Shown: positions 1 through 6,970, numbered from the stretch's first letter. The stretch: DNA of 8,837 bases from JARICQ01 sp964428475 (GCA_964428475.1 CAYRYO010000068.1:1-8837), one strand, 5' to 3'. Translations and numbers: made by a program. The notes: a model not told the origin generated them from the letters alone.

Positions 1-1322
1 TGTGGTGTCCTAGGGAACATATCCATCAACTTTGCCTTCTCTATCTTATATCCTCTTTCCTCAAACACCTTCAAGTCTCTCACCAATGTCACTGGGTTAC
101 ATGATATATATACAAATGTTTCTGGATTGAAGTCTATTATCTTTCCTATAGCCTTTGGATGAATTCCATCTCTTGGTGGATCTATCATTATTAGATCTGG
201 TCTTTCTTTTAGATTGTCCACAGCCTCTAGTACATCTCCTGCAATAAATTCTATATTATCTAGTCCATTTATTCCTTTGTTTTCATTTGCTTTTTCTACA
301 GCTTCTTCCACTATTTCAATTCCTATCACCTTCTTAGCCATTGGAGCCATTATCTGAGCTATAGTTCCTGTTCCTGAATATAGGTCAAATACTACCTTGT
401 CATCTATATCTCCCGCAAACCCTCTAGCAATAGAATATAGTTTTTCTGCTCCTAGGGTATTTGTCTGAAAAAATGAAAATGGTGATATCTTGAACTTAAG
501 ACCAAGTATTTCTTCCATTATATAGTCTCTTCCGTGCAATAGTTCCAATTTATCTACTTTTACTGCGTCAGATAAACTGTCATTTGTAGTATGAAGTACT
601 CCTGTTATTTCACTATCTAAATCTATGCTATTTAATAATTCTACAAATTCCTCTCTATTAAGTGTATCTTGACTGCTTGTCACTAGATTTATCATTATTT
701 CTCCAGTAGTTATTGCCTTTCTAACTACAAGATGTCTTAAAAATCCTATATGACTTTTCTTTCTGTAATATGTCTTTGCTTTTTCTATGAAATAATCTCT
801 TACTGTTTGTCTTATCTTTGTAAAATCATCTTCTACTATATTACAATCTGGAATGTTTACTACTTCATAGAACCTAGCTTTTCTATGCATCCCAAGTTCT
901 AAAGGGCCATCTTTCATTTCATCTCCAAAAGTATATTCCATTTTATTTCTATATCCTTCTACTTGAGGGCTTCTTTCTATACCCAAAAAATTCACATCTA
1001 GTTCAGCTTTTTTAAACAATTCTAATACTTGATTTTCCTTTAGCTTTAATTCATCTTCATAGCTAAGACTTTGATAGGTACATCCTCCGCATATTCCAAA
1101 ATGTGAGCATCCTTCCCTGGTTTCTATAGGGGATCTCTCTACCACTTCTAGTGGCTTTACTTCTATATACTCTTTTCTCTTTCTCTTAACCCTTGCCTTT
1201 ATAGTTTGTCCTTCTATCCCACCTTTAAAGCTCAATTCCTTATCATCATAAATCGCCTTTCCCTTATTAGGAAATTCAACTTTATCTATTTTAAATTCTA
1301 TAATTTCATTTTTCTTTACCAA
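1..1322 (-). CDS. rlmD: 23S rRNA (uracil-5-)-methyltransferase, RlmD/RlmCD type (3' end cut by window edge)
   Basis: SAM-dependent enzyme that makes 5-methyluridine in 23S rRNA. In Firmicutes one enzyme of this type (RlmCD) can modify both U747 and U1939, so the exact target is uncertain. My translation gives 440 residues to the edge, and the family is about 450-460, so only the last 10-20 are missing. An N-terminal TRAM RNA-binding domain covers about 1-60. The [4Fe-4S] cysteines are C72, C78, C81 (C-x5-C-x2-C) and C160. The SAM-binding motif DLYSGTGT is near 313-320, IDPPRDG near 380-386, and the catalytic cysteine is C408 in SCNP. I chose the TTG start at 1322 because AAAGGAG (1331-1337) lies 8 bases upstream. 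In-frame GTG (1331) and ATG (1340) codons would overlap or precede that site. The protein ends here at MDMFPRTP, just before the usual C-terminal HVE-type motif. Family is confident; RlmD versus RlmCD is not. Confidence 0.93.
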   Translation of the reverse strand, partial: MVKKNEIIEFKIDKVEFPNKGKAIYDDKELSFKGGIEGQTIKARVKRKRKEYIEVKPLEVVERSPIETREGCSHFGICGGCTYQSLSYEDELKLKENQVLELFKKAELDVNFLGIERSPQVEGYRNKMEYTFGDEMKDGPLELGMHRKARFYEVVNIPDCNIVEDDFTKIRQTVRDYFIEKAKTYYRKKSHIGFLRHLVVRKAITTGEIMINLVTSSQDTLNREEFVELLNSIDLDSEITGVLHTTNDSLSDAVKVDKLELLHGRDYIMEEILGLKFKISPFSFFQTNTLGAEKLYSIARGFAGDIDDKVVFDLYSGTGTIAQIMAPMAKKVIGIEIVEEAVEKANENKGINGLDNIEFIAGDVLEAVDNLKERPDLIMIDPPRDGIHPKAIGKIIDFNPETFVYISCNPVTLVRDLKVFEERGYKIEKAKLMDMFPRTP

Positions 1323-1343
1323 AACATCCACTCCTTTCATCAT

Positions 1344-1349
1344 ATTATA
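1344..1349 (-). promoter_or_regulatory. candidate extended -10 for rlmD
   Basis: The minus strand reads TGGTATAAT, a perfect -10 hexamer with an upstream TG extension and no good -35. Transcription would begin near 1337, right at the AAAGGAG ribosome binding site, leaving a leader of only about 15 bases. That is unusually short, so the call is tentative. Confidence 0.3.
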
Positions 1350-1389
1350 CCAATAACAGAAGAAAAAAATAAGAGAAACATTTTTATCT

Positions 1390-1417
1390 ATGAAATATTT
1401 CTTATATTATATATAAT
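1390..1417 (+). promoter_or_regulatory. candidate promoter for the nucleoid-associated protein gene
   Basis: TATAAT at 1412-1417 is preceded at 16 bases by ATGAAA (1390-1395), a 4/6 match to the -35 consensus. Transcription would start near 1424, about 37 bases before the ATG. The region is almost pure A/T, so chance matches are likely. Confidence 0.3.
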
Positions 1418-1460
1418 ATAGATACTGTAGCTAAATAAATTAGTTTCAAAGGAGAAGTTT

Positions 1461-2474
1461 ATGATAAATGATATAAGTATAGAAAAGATAATCTTGCATA
1501 TTTTAGACCCTTCTATAGGATTACCTGTTTTATCAGAAGAAGAACATCCTAATAGTGGCGAAATAATTGAATTTATAAAAACTCATATAAAAAAGATATT
1601 TATTGATGTTAATATTAAAAAGTCATATTTTAATGATGAAAACAATCAAGTAAAAAACTTATGTATGGATGTTTCAAATAATGATAATCTATTTGTAGAA
1701 AAGACAAAAGCATTTTCGGGTATGATGTACAATCTACTTGCCCAACATGTAAATATACCTCCATGTGATTTGATTTGTTCCCTATTCCAGGGGGATGACA
1801 AGAAGTACTTGGGATTTTTCATATTTAACTATAAAGTATCTTATATCCATTATGTAGAAGAATTGGAAACTGGAAGATTAAACACCGTTGTAAAGCAAAG
1901 CACAACACTTCCAAATACAAATCAAAAGATAGATGAATTTTTTATAATAGATTTAGAAGATTACTCGATACTTCTAAAGGAAAAGAAATATGAAATAAAT
2001 GGAGAAAAAGACTACTATATTTCTAAGTATTTATTAAAATCAATAGACTTATTATCTGAAAAAGCAAAGGTGGATATTGTAAATAAGGTATCCAAAAAAA
2101 TAGTTAAAGATTATTATGAAGACGATGTTACAAAACTTGCAGAAATAAAGAGTGCTATGGTAGAAAGTGTTGAAAAAGATGATTGTATAAGTGTTGATGA
2201 TATTAAAAGCAAGGTATTTAAAAATAATATGGATATTCAGAGAATATATGATGAAGAAATATCAAAAAAGGGGCTAATAGATAAAACAATAAAAGTGGAT
2301 GAAAACTTAAGCAAGAAAATACCCAAGACTCAAAAGCTAGTAATGGACAATGGTATAGAGATAAAGATACCTATAGAATATTTAAAAGGCAGTGATAAGG
2401 TAGAATTTTTAAATAATGCTGATGGTACTCTATCGGTCTTACTTAAAGATATCAGAGATATCAAGGGAAAATAA
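1461..2474 (+). CDS. nucleoid-associated protein, NdpA/YejK (37-kDa) family
   Basis: A 337-residue protein that I assign to the 37-kDa nucleoid-associated family (PF04245) from its length and overall pattern. The N-terminus MINDISIEKIILHILD, the middle FSGMMYNLLAQ stretch, the LGFFIFNYK strand and the lysine-rich C-terminal third fit this family. Such proteins associate with the nucleoid in the cytoplasm. Their biochemical role is poorly defined, and no catalytic motif, signal peptide or membrane segment is visible. The start is fixed by AAAGGAG at 1448-1454, 6 bases before the ATG. The gene stands alone: rlmD diverges upstream, the selenoglutaredoxin converges downstream, and a strong hairpin terminator sits directly behind the TAA. 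The assignment rests on recognition of family features rather than a conserved active site. A lineage-specific hypothetical protein is the alternative. Confidence 0.78.
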   Translation: MINDISIEKIILHILDPSIGLPVLSEEEHPNSGEIIEFIKTHIKKIFIDVNIKKSYFNDENNQVKNLCMDVSNNDNLFVEKTKAFSGMMYNLLAQHVNIPPCDLICSLFQGDDKKYLGFFIFNYKVSYIHYVEELETGRLNTVVKQSTTLPNTNQKIDEFFIIDLEDYSILLKEKKYEINGEKDYYISKYLLKSIDLLSEKAKVDIVNKVSKKIVKDYYEDDVTKLAEIKSAMVESVEKDDCISVDDIKSKVFKNNMDIQRIYDEEISKKGLIDKTIKVDENLSKKIPKTQKLVMDNGIEIKIPIEYLKGSDKVEFLNNADGTLSVLLKDIRDIKGK

Positions 2475-2475
2475 G

Positions 2476-2502
2476 AAGGATTTGCTATAGCAAATCCTTT
2501 TT
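2476..2502 (+). terminator. palindromic terminator between convergent genes
   Basis: A perfect 24-base palindrome (2476-2499) with arms AAGGATTTGC and GCAAATCCTT around a TATA loop is followed by TTTTTATTTT on the plus strand. It begins 2 bases after the stop codon of the nucleoid-associated protein gene. On the minus strand it is followed by CTTATTTTCC, a weaker T-rich tail, so it may also end the glutaredoxin transcript 24 bases beyond its stop. Confidence 0.9.
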
Positions 2503-2522
2503 ATTTTGTATTTTATTTATTC

Positions 2523-2756
2523 TTATAAATCCAAAAATTTATCTATTCTTTTTTGATCAAATCCTACTATTATCTCTCCTTCTATATCTATTACAGGAAC
2601 GCCTTGCTGGCCAGATTTGTTTACCATTTCCATTGCCTTTTCACGGTCTTTAGCTACATCATAGTCCTCATAAGCAACATTCTTGCTATCTAGGTAATCC
2701 TTTACCTTTGTACACCAAGGTCAAGTCACTGTTGAGTAAATTAATACTTTTTTCAT
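2523..2756 (-). CDS. selenoprotein glutaredoxin, YruB/NrdH-like, U-P-W-C active site (in-frame TGA)
   Basis: A 77-residue thioredoxin-fold thiol-disulfide oxidoreductase, if the TGA at 2721-2723 (codon 12) is read as selenocysteine. The protein opens MKKVLIYSTVT, then U12-P13-W14-C15, then TKVKDYLDSKNV. This puts Sec exactly where glutaredoxins carry the nucleophilic Cys of CPxC. The rest is intact: the cis-proline loop SGQQGVPVI with P54, and the C-terminal EGEIIVGFDQKRIDKFLDL typical of YruB-family glutaredoxins. Reading frame and length are normal up to the TAA. The start is set by AGGAGG (2764-2769), 7 bases before the ATG. A SECIS-like hairpin follows the TGA directly. It is a single gene, divergent from the transporter operon. 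The likely role is reduction of disulfides, peroxiredoxins or other redox partners in the cytoplasm; the partner is unknown. Selenoprotein glutaredoxins are known in clostridia such as Alkaliphilus oremlandii. A fresh nonsense mutation is the main alternative and is unlikely given the position and the hairpin. Confidence 0.88.
2682..2723 (-). promoter_or_regulatory. bacterial SECIS-like hairpin after the Sec codon
   Basis: Counting from the base after the TGA (2720 = 1), the RNA can fold in three steps. The lower stem is CTTG (2-5) with CAAG (36-39). A short TGT/ATA stretch (7-9 with 32-34) follows, with a mismatch and an internal loop. The upper stem is AGGTAA (14-19; 2707-2702) with TTACCT (24-29; 2697-2692), 6 pairs. 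The apical loop is AGGA (2701-2698). The loop G lies 21 bases after the UGA. Bacterial SECIS elements usually place the apical loop about 16-37 bases from the UGA, with a G in its first two positions for SelB recognition, and both hold here. The fold was drawn by eye; no energy was computed. Confidence 0.75.
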
Positions 2757-2797
2757 TTCAATTCCTCCTAGTTTTATAATTAATTTGTATTAATATT

Positions 2798-2827
2798 ACT
2801 ATACCCAAAATAATACCTTATCCTCAA
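2798..2827 (-). promoter_or_regulatory. candidate sigma-A promoter for the selenoglutaredoxin gene
   Basis: On the minus strand, TTGAGG (2822-2827) and TATAGT (2798-2803) are spaced by 18 bases. They match 4/6 and 5/6 of the consensus hexamers. Transcription would start near 2791, giving a leader of about 35 bases that carries the AGGAGG site. Confidence 0.45.
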
Positions 2828-2858
2828 TTTATTTTAAGCCAATTTATTTTTTATGCAT

Positions 2859-2924
2859 ATTCAATTGTTATATGTAAGGAATTACAAGACAATTTTAAAT
2901 AATCCCCATAATCATTCAATTGTT
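2859..2924. repeat. pair of 11-base direct repeats upstream of the transporter operon
   Basis: ATTCAATTGTT occurs at 2859-2869 and again at 2914-2924, 55 bases apart start to start, each containing the palindrome CAATTG. Both copies lie between the divergent promoters of the glutaredoxin gene and the transporter operon. They could be operator half-sites, or chance in A/T-rich DNA. Confidence 0.35.
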
Positions 2925-2935
2925 CTACAAAAGGC

Positions 2936-2964
2936 TTTACTTCTGTTTGAATATTCTATATAAT
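2936..2964 (+). promoter_or_regulatory. candidate sigma-A promoter for the yjiH-like/dehydratase operon
   Basis: TTTACT (2936-2941) and a perfect TATAAT (2959-2964) are 17 bases apart. Transcription would start near 2971, giving a leader of about 57 bases. That leader contains a small hairpin, CTATCTC (2981-2987) with GAGGATAG (2991-2998), but no T-run follows it, so it is not an obvious attenuator. AGGAGG at 3015-3020 lies 7 bases before the ATG. Confidence 0.5.
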
Positions 2965-3027
2965 AGGTAGTAATCTGAGTCTATCTCTAAGAGGATAGTC
3001 TTAAATTAAAAAATAGGAGGTATCTTA

Positions 3028-4389
3028 ATGCAAAATGAAAACGTCAAGAAAAAGTATTCGATTGGTGATTATTTAAAATTTATAATCCCATCATTAGTAG
3101 GAATCTTGCTTTTAATGGTTCCATTCCAATATGAAGGCGAAACTACCATTGTAGTTGCTCTATTATCGGGAAAATTGACTTCTACTTTTGAAAGCGTACT
3201 ACCCGCTGTTATTTTAGGATTCATAGCATTCACTGCAGTAGTTACAGTACTTTACAAAACATCAAAACCCGCAATTATTGAAGATAATGAATTTTTAAAA
3301 GGAATATTCAATGTATCACCTCTTTGGGTAGGAGTGAGAATAGTAGGTCTAATACTTGCAGCTATGGTATTATTTGAATTAGGCCCTGAAGCTGTTTGGT
3401 CTGAAGACACAGGTGGATTAATTTTATACGATTTAATATTAGGATTATTCGCAATATTTTTATTTGCTGGATTTTTATTACCATTCTTAACTGATTTTGG
3501 ACTTTTAGAATACGTAGGTGCTTTATTAACACCTATCATGAGACCAGTTTTCCAATTACCAGGACGTTCTTCTATAGACTGTATCGCTTCTTGGGTAGGA
3601 GATGGAACTATAGGAGTCGCATTAACTAACAAACAATATATAGAAGGATACTATACAGCTAAAGAATCCTCTATTATCGCAACTACCTTTTCAGCAGTAT
3701 CTATTACATTCTGTTTGGTAGTACTTAATCAAGTTGGATTAGTTCATTTGTTTGGACCATATTATCTAACAGTACTTCTATCTGGTGTAGTTGCAGCTAT
3801 AATAATGCCTAAAATTCCACCCCTATCAAGAAAACCAGAAACTTATTACGGTGGTGTAAAAAAGGACTTAGGTGAAAGCGTACCAGAAGGCTATACAAAT
3901 GCTCAATGGGGTGCACATTTAGCTATACAAAAAGCACAAAAAAGTGGACATATAAAAGGTTTTGTAACAAATGGTGTTAAAACTGTTTTAGACATGTGGT
4001 TGGGAGTATTACCAGCTATAATGGCATTTGGAACTATAGCTCTTATAATTGCAGAGTCAACTCCACTATTTGCATGGTTGGGAATGCCCTTCATTCCAGT
4101 ATTTAAGTTATTCAATATACCAGAAGCTGTAGCAGCATCTCAAACAGTTATGGTTGGTTTTGCTGATATGTTCTTACCTTCTGTTATAGGTGCTAGCATA
4201 GAAAGTGAAATGACACGCTTTGTTGTAGCAGCTCTTTCTGTAACTCAATTAGTATATCTATCAGAGGCAGGAGCAGTAATCTTAGGTTCTAAGATAGATA
4301 TTTCTCCTCTAGATTTATTTATAATATTTATAGAAAGAACTATCATAACATTGCCAATAATAATGATAGCAGCTCATATAATATTTTAG
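3028..4389 (+). CDS. YjiH-family membrane transporter with Gate (nucleoside-recognition-like) domains
   Basis: A 453-residue integral membrane protein of the YjiH family, whose members carry 'Gate' domains related to nucleoside transporters and to spore maturation proteins SpmA/SpmB. Hydrophobic segments fall at about 17-33, 57-77, 101-118, 133-155, 213-235, 245-262, 325-343, 348-362 and 428-452. Polar pore-like stretches are the R180/D184 region with WVGDGTIG (189-196) and the later VGFADMFLP (376-384). The two Gate-like halves are about 130-260 and 325-445, separated by a hydrophilic loop near 263-315. No cleavable signal peptide is apparent. The start has AGGAGG 7 bases upstream. It is the first gene of a two-gene unit; the dehydratase ATG follows 15 bases after its TAG. 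Transport direction and substrate are not known for the family. The pairing with a PLP dehydratase suggests uptake of an amino acid or derivative, which is inference. Confidence 0.82.
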   Translation: MQNENVKKKYSIGDYLKFIIPSLVGILLLMVPFQYEGETTIVVALLSGKLTSTFESVLPAVILGFIAFTAVVTVLYKTSKPAIIEDNEFLKGIFNVSPLWVGVRIVGLILAAMVLFELGPEAVWSEDTGGLILYDLILGLFAIFLFAGFLLPFLTDFGLLEYVGALLTPIMRPVFQLPGRSSIDCIASWVGDGTIGVALTNKQYIEGYYTAKESSIIATTFSAVSITFCLVVLNQVGLVHLFGPYYLTVLLSGVVAAIIMPKIPPLSRKPETYYGGVKKDLGESVPEGYTNAQWGAHLAIQKAQKSGHIKGFVTNGVKTVLDMWLGVLPAIMAFGTIALIIAESTPLFAWLGMPFIPVFKLFNIPEAVAASQTVMVGFADMFLPSVIGASIESEMTRFVVAALSVTQLVYLSEAGAVILGSKIDISPLDLFIIFIERTIITLPIIMIAAHIIF

Positions 4390-4404
4390 GAAGTGGTGCA
4401 ATAT

Positions 4405-5358
4405 ATGATTAATTTTGAAGATGTAGTAAAGGCTGAAGGCAGAATAGGAGAGTATATCTATCATACCCCTTTAGAAAAATCTATGCATTTAAGCAATGAT
4501 AATACAAATATATACTTTAAATTAGAAAATCAGCAGAAAATGAGATGTGCAAAAATAAGGGGTGCTTTAAGTAAAATCACAAGTCTTACAGATCATGAAA
4601 AAGAAAAAGGTATAGTCGCTATCTCTTCAGGAAATCATGGTTCTGCTGTGAGTTATGCCTCTGATTTACTAGGCATAGATACGGCAAAGATTTATGTACC
4701 TAGCACTACGCCAAGAAGTAAGGTTGAAAAAATAAAGTATTATGGTGCAGAAGTAGTAGAAGTAGGAATAAACTACGATGAAGCCCATGAAATTGGAATA
4801 AGTGAAATAATGACTAGTGGTGCTACATTTATAGATCCATGTTCAGATAGGGTAGTCATAGCAGGCCAAGGAACCATAGCTATGGAAATCCTAGAAGAAC
4901 AAGCAGATATTGATACAATATTAGTGCCAATAGGTGGTGGTGGAATAATTACGGGAATAAGTATAGCTGCTAAACATATCAATCCTAATATAAAAATAAT
5001 AGGACTTCAAACAGCAGCATGTCCTGCAATGGTTGCGTCTCTAAGAGATGAAAAATTTTACGAAGTCTATCCAACTGAAGATTCTATATGTGATGCATTG
5101 GTTGGTGGAGTTGGAGATATCCCATACAGAATGGCAAAAAAATGTATTGACCATATAATAGTGGTAGAAGAAAAGGATATAGCTGATGCTATAAGTTTCT
5201 TACTTAAAAAAGAAAAAATAATTGCTGAACCTGCAGGGGCTATAGGTATTGCAGCAGTAAGAAAAAACCCCCATTTATTTGAGGGGAAAAATGTGGCTAT
5301 CGTTATTACTGGTGGAAATATAGACGAAGATTTAATGCTTAAACTTGTTAATAAATAA
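4405..5358 (+). CDS. PLP-dependent threonine/serine dehydratase-family enzyme (EutB/TdcB-like, no ACT domain)
   Basis: A fold-type-II PLP enzyme of 317 residues. Members of this group remove water and ammonia from hydroxy-amino acids such as threonine or serine to give 2-oxoacids. The PLP lysine is K50 in AKIRGA, and the substrate loop is SSGNH (74-78). GQGT lies at 154-157, the phosphate-binding GGGG at 177-180, EPAGA at 275-279, and the TGGN segment near the pyridine nitrogen at 302-305. The usual residues before the lysine (TGSFK) are replaced by MRCAK, and SGGN by TGGN, so the substrate may differ from ordinary threonine dehydratase. It has no C-terminal ACT domain, so isoleucine feedback is unlikely; length matches catabolic TdcB-type enzymes. 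I chose ATG 4405: an AGTGGTG-like site lies 6 bases before it. An in-frame GTG at 4393 would add 4 residues but sits almost on the AGGA. Co-transcribed with the transporter. Related hydroxyectoine-utilisation EutB dehydratases are an alternative name; no other ectoine genes are visible. Confidence 0.85.
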   Translation: MINFEDVVKAEGRIGEYIYHTPLEKSMHLSNDNTNIYFKLENQQKMRCAKIRGALSKITSLTDHEKEKGIVAISSGNHGSAVSYASDLLGIDTAKIYVPSTTPRSKVEKIKYYGAEVVEVGINYDEAHEIGISEIMTSGATFIDPCSDRVVIAGQGTIAMEILEEQADIDTILVPIGGGGIITGISIAAKHINPNIKIIGLQTAACPAMVASLRDEKFYEVYPTEDSICDALVGGVGDIPYRMAKKCIDHIIVVEEKDIADAISFLLKKEKIIAEPAGAIGIAAVRKNPHLFEGKNVAIVITGGNIDEDLMLKLVNK

Positions 5359-5363
5359 AACAT

Positions 5364-5408
5364 AAAATGCGACAACTATAATGTAAAATAGTTGTCGCAT
5401 TTTTTAGT
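5364..5408. terminator. strong bidirectional terminator between dehydratase and clcA-like genes
   Basis: A 16-pair stem has left arm AAAATGCGACAACTAT (5364-5379), right arm ATAGTTGTCGCATTTT (5388-5403) and an 8-base loop. On the plus strand it is followed by further Ts, ending the transporter/dehydratase operon 5 bases after its TAA. On the minus strand the arm ends in TTTTATGTTTTATTT, so it also serves the converging chloride transporter gene. Confidence 0.93.
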
Positions 5409-6947
5409 TTAATCTTCTCTAAAATAATCTTTCACACAACTCATATCCCTGTAGTCCACAAGCACTGTAATCTCATCTCCTGCTTCTATAATATCATCTC
5501 CATCAGGTATGAATTCGTCTCCATCTCTTTCTATAGAAACTATTAGCATCTTACATGGCCATTCAATATCACAGAGCCTTTGTTCAATGATATCTCCCAT
5601 TACTGGAATATCAAACTTAAGCAATGTCTTTTGATCGACTTTTAAAATCCTTTCATTTTCAATATTCTCTTTGTTTAAAAGCCTTGATAATAGTGAGTGA
5701 TATATAGGCTCATTATTCAATGTTTCTGCAACTAAGTATGCAATTATTGATACTACACATAGGCCAAGTATATAACTGAAACTTCCTGTCATTTCAGACA
5801 CTAAGAGGATAGATATAATAGGTGACCTAACTACTGCCGTCATTATAGCTGCCATTCCCAATATTATAAAGTTTGCATAGTAAGCATCTGATATATCCAT
5901 AAATAAATCTATTGTTGTAAAATATATAGATCCAACTAATCCTCCAAGGACAAGTATTGGAAGAAATATTCCTCCCTGTGCCTTACTCCCATATGAAAGA
6001 GTGGTAAATAGCAATTTAGCTACTAGATAAAATACAAGTATCCCAATTGAAAATCCAGATATTGCTATCTCCTCAAGTAAATGATGACCCCCACCTAAAA
6101 GATCATATGAAAAATATCCCACTAGTCCAGCTATTAACATTATAAGTATTGACTTGTACTCTTGTTTTATTTTCATATTATTAAATATATCTTGGCTGAA
6201 AAGCAAAGCTTTATTAAATAAGACTCCAATCAGTCCCGCAAATATCCCAAGAATTATAAGATTATAATATTGACTTAGGGGCAATTGCTGAGATACCTTA
6301 AAAGAAAAAGCAGGTTGAATTCCAAATATATGTTTGGAAAGAAAATCTGCTACTACAGCAGCTATAAGACAAGGAATAAGCACTAAAGATGAAAAGTTCT
6401 TGTGCATTTCTTCAAGGGCAAATAATGTCCCAGATATAGGTGCATTAAATGCAGCAGATAGACCTGCACTTGCTCCTGCTGTTATCATATATCTTTCTTC
6501 TGTATTGTCTTTTTTCATCAATCTTGCTATTGCTTTGGAAACTGCCGCCCCTATCTGTATAGAAGGTCCTTCTCTTCCCAATGAAAGTCCTGCTAAACTT
6601 GCCAGTCCTCCTCCAATAAATTTTGAAAATACAAGCCTGCCAGTATTCATATCTACTTTACCCATCAGTTCAGCCTGAATTTGTGGTATACCACTACCAG
6701 AACTTAGACTTTCCCATTTTATTAATTTGCCAACTACAAATCCAATTGCCATAAGAAAAAAAATTAATATAATAGCCATATCTATGCCATTATAAAGAAA
6801 AAATCTTAAATCAGATAATTTAGATAGCATGAATCTGTAAGAAATAGAAAATGTTCCTGCTACAAGCCCTACCATAAGACCATCTATTACAAGACGCTTG
6901 TGTAAATTATGTAAGTTTTTAATTTTATTTGTTATCTTCGTATTCAT
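5409..6947 (-). CDS. clcA: CLC-family H+/Cl- exchanger with C-terminal RCK_C (TrkA_C) domain
   Basis: A 512-residue membrane protein that exchanges chloride for protons across the cytoplasmic membrane. The CLC selectivity motifs are all present: GSGIP at 84-88, GREGP at 124-128 with gating glutamate E126, and GGIFLP at 325-330. The second E of ALEEM (E180) matches the internal proton glutamate of the E. coli exchanger, so this looks like an antiporter, not a channel. Y392 in SFSYILG may be the central anion-coordinating tyrosine. The membrane part runs about 20-410. Residues from about 432 to 512 form an RCK_C-type domain (the segment ending IEAGDEITVLVDYRD), a module that often binds a small ligand and gates transport. 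The start ATG has AAGGGGG 7 bases upstream. It is a single gene with its own promoter region. Likely roles are acid or osmotic stress and charge balance; the symbol is by family resemblance. Confidence 0.93.
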   Translation of the reverse strand: MNTKITNKIKNLHNLHKRLVIDGLMVGLVAGTFSISYRFMLSKLSDLRFFLYNGIDMAIILIFFLMAIGFVVGKLIKWESLSSGSGIPQIQAELMGKVDMNTGRLVFSKFIGGGLASLAGLSLGREGPSIQIGAAVSKAIARLMKKDNTEERYMITAGASAGLSAAFNAPISGTLFALEEMHKNFSSLVLIPCLIAAVVADFLSKHIFGIQPAFSFKVSQQLPLSQYYNLIILGIFAGLIGVLFNKALLFSQDIFNNMKIKQEYKSILIMLIAGLVGYFSYDLLGGGHHLLEEIAISGFSIGILVFYLVAKLLFTTLSYGSKAQGGIFLPILVLGGLVGSIYFTTIDLFMDISDAYYANFIILGMAAIMTAVVRSPIISILLVSEMTGSFSYILGLCVVSIIAYLVAETLNNEPIYHSLLSRLLNKENIENERILKVDQKTLLKFDIPVMGDIIEQRLCDIEWPCKMLIVSIERDGDEFIPDGDDIIEAGDEITVLVDYRDMSCVKDYFRED

Positions 6948-6970
6948 ATACTGTCCCCCTTTACACTATT

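Noticed and set aside
1206..1421. A 71-codon plus-strand open frame near the left end.
   Set aside because: Most of it lies antisense to rlmD; it has a low-complexity F/I/Y-rich product and no ribosome binding site.
2523..2756. The TGA in the glutaredoxin frame as a nonsense mutation or as a Trp codon (alternative genetic code).
   Set aside because: It falls exactly on the redox-active Cys position, a SECIS-like hairpin follows, the rest of the frame is undamaged, TGG is used for Trp beside it, and proB uses TGA as a true stop.
2971..3027. A riboswitch or attenuator in the leader of the transporter operon.
   Set aside because: The leader is only about 57 bases, with one small hairpin and no T-run; it matches no riboswitch class I recognise.
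3252..3632. A 126-codon minus-strand open frame inside the transporter gene (and a smaller one at 3903-4115).
   Set aside because: Antisense shadows of a well-supported membrane protein gene, with no ribosome binding site or recognisable product.
5067..5375. A 102-codon minus-strand open frame overlapping the 3' end of the dehydratase.
   Set aside because: It is antisense to the EPAGA and TGGN regions of the enzyme, begins inside the terminator hairpin and has no recognisable product.
6334..6678. A 114-codon plus-strand open frame across the CLC gene.
   Set aside because: It is antisense to the most conserved CLC motifs; its composition reflects the codons of the opposite strand.
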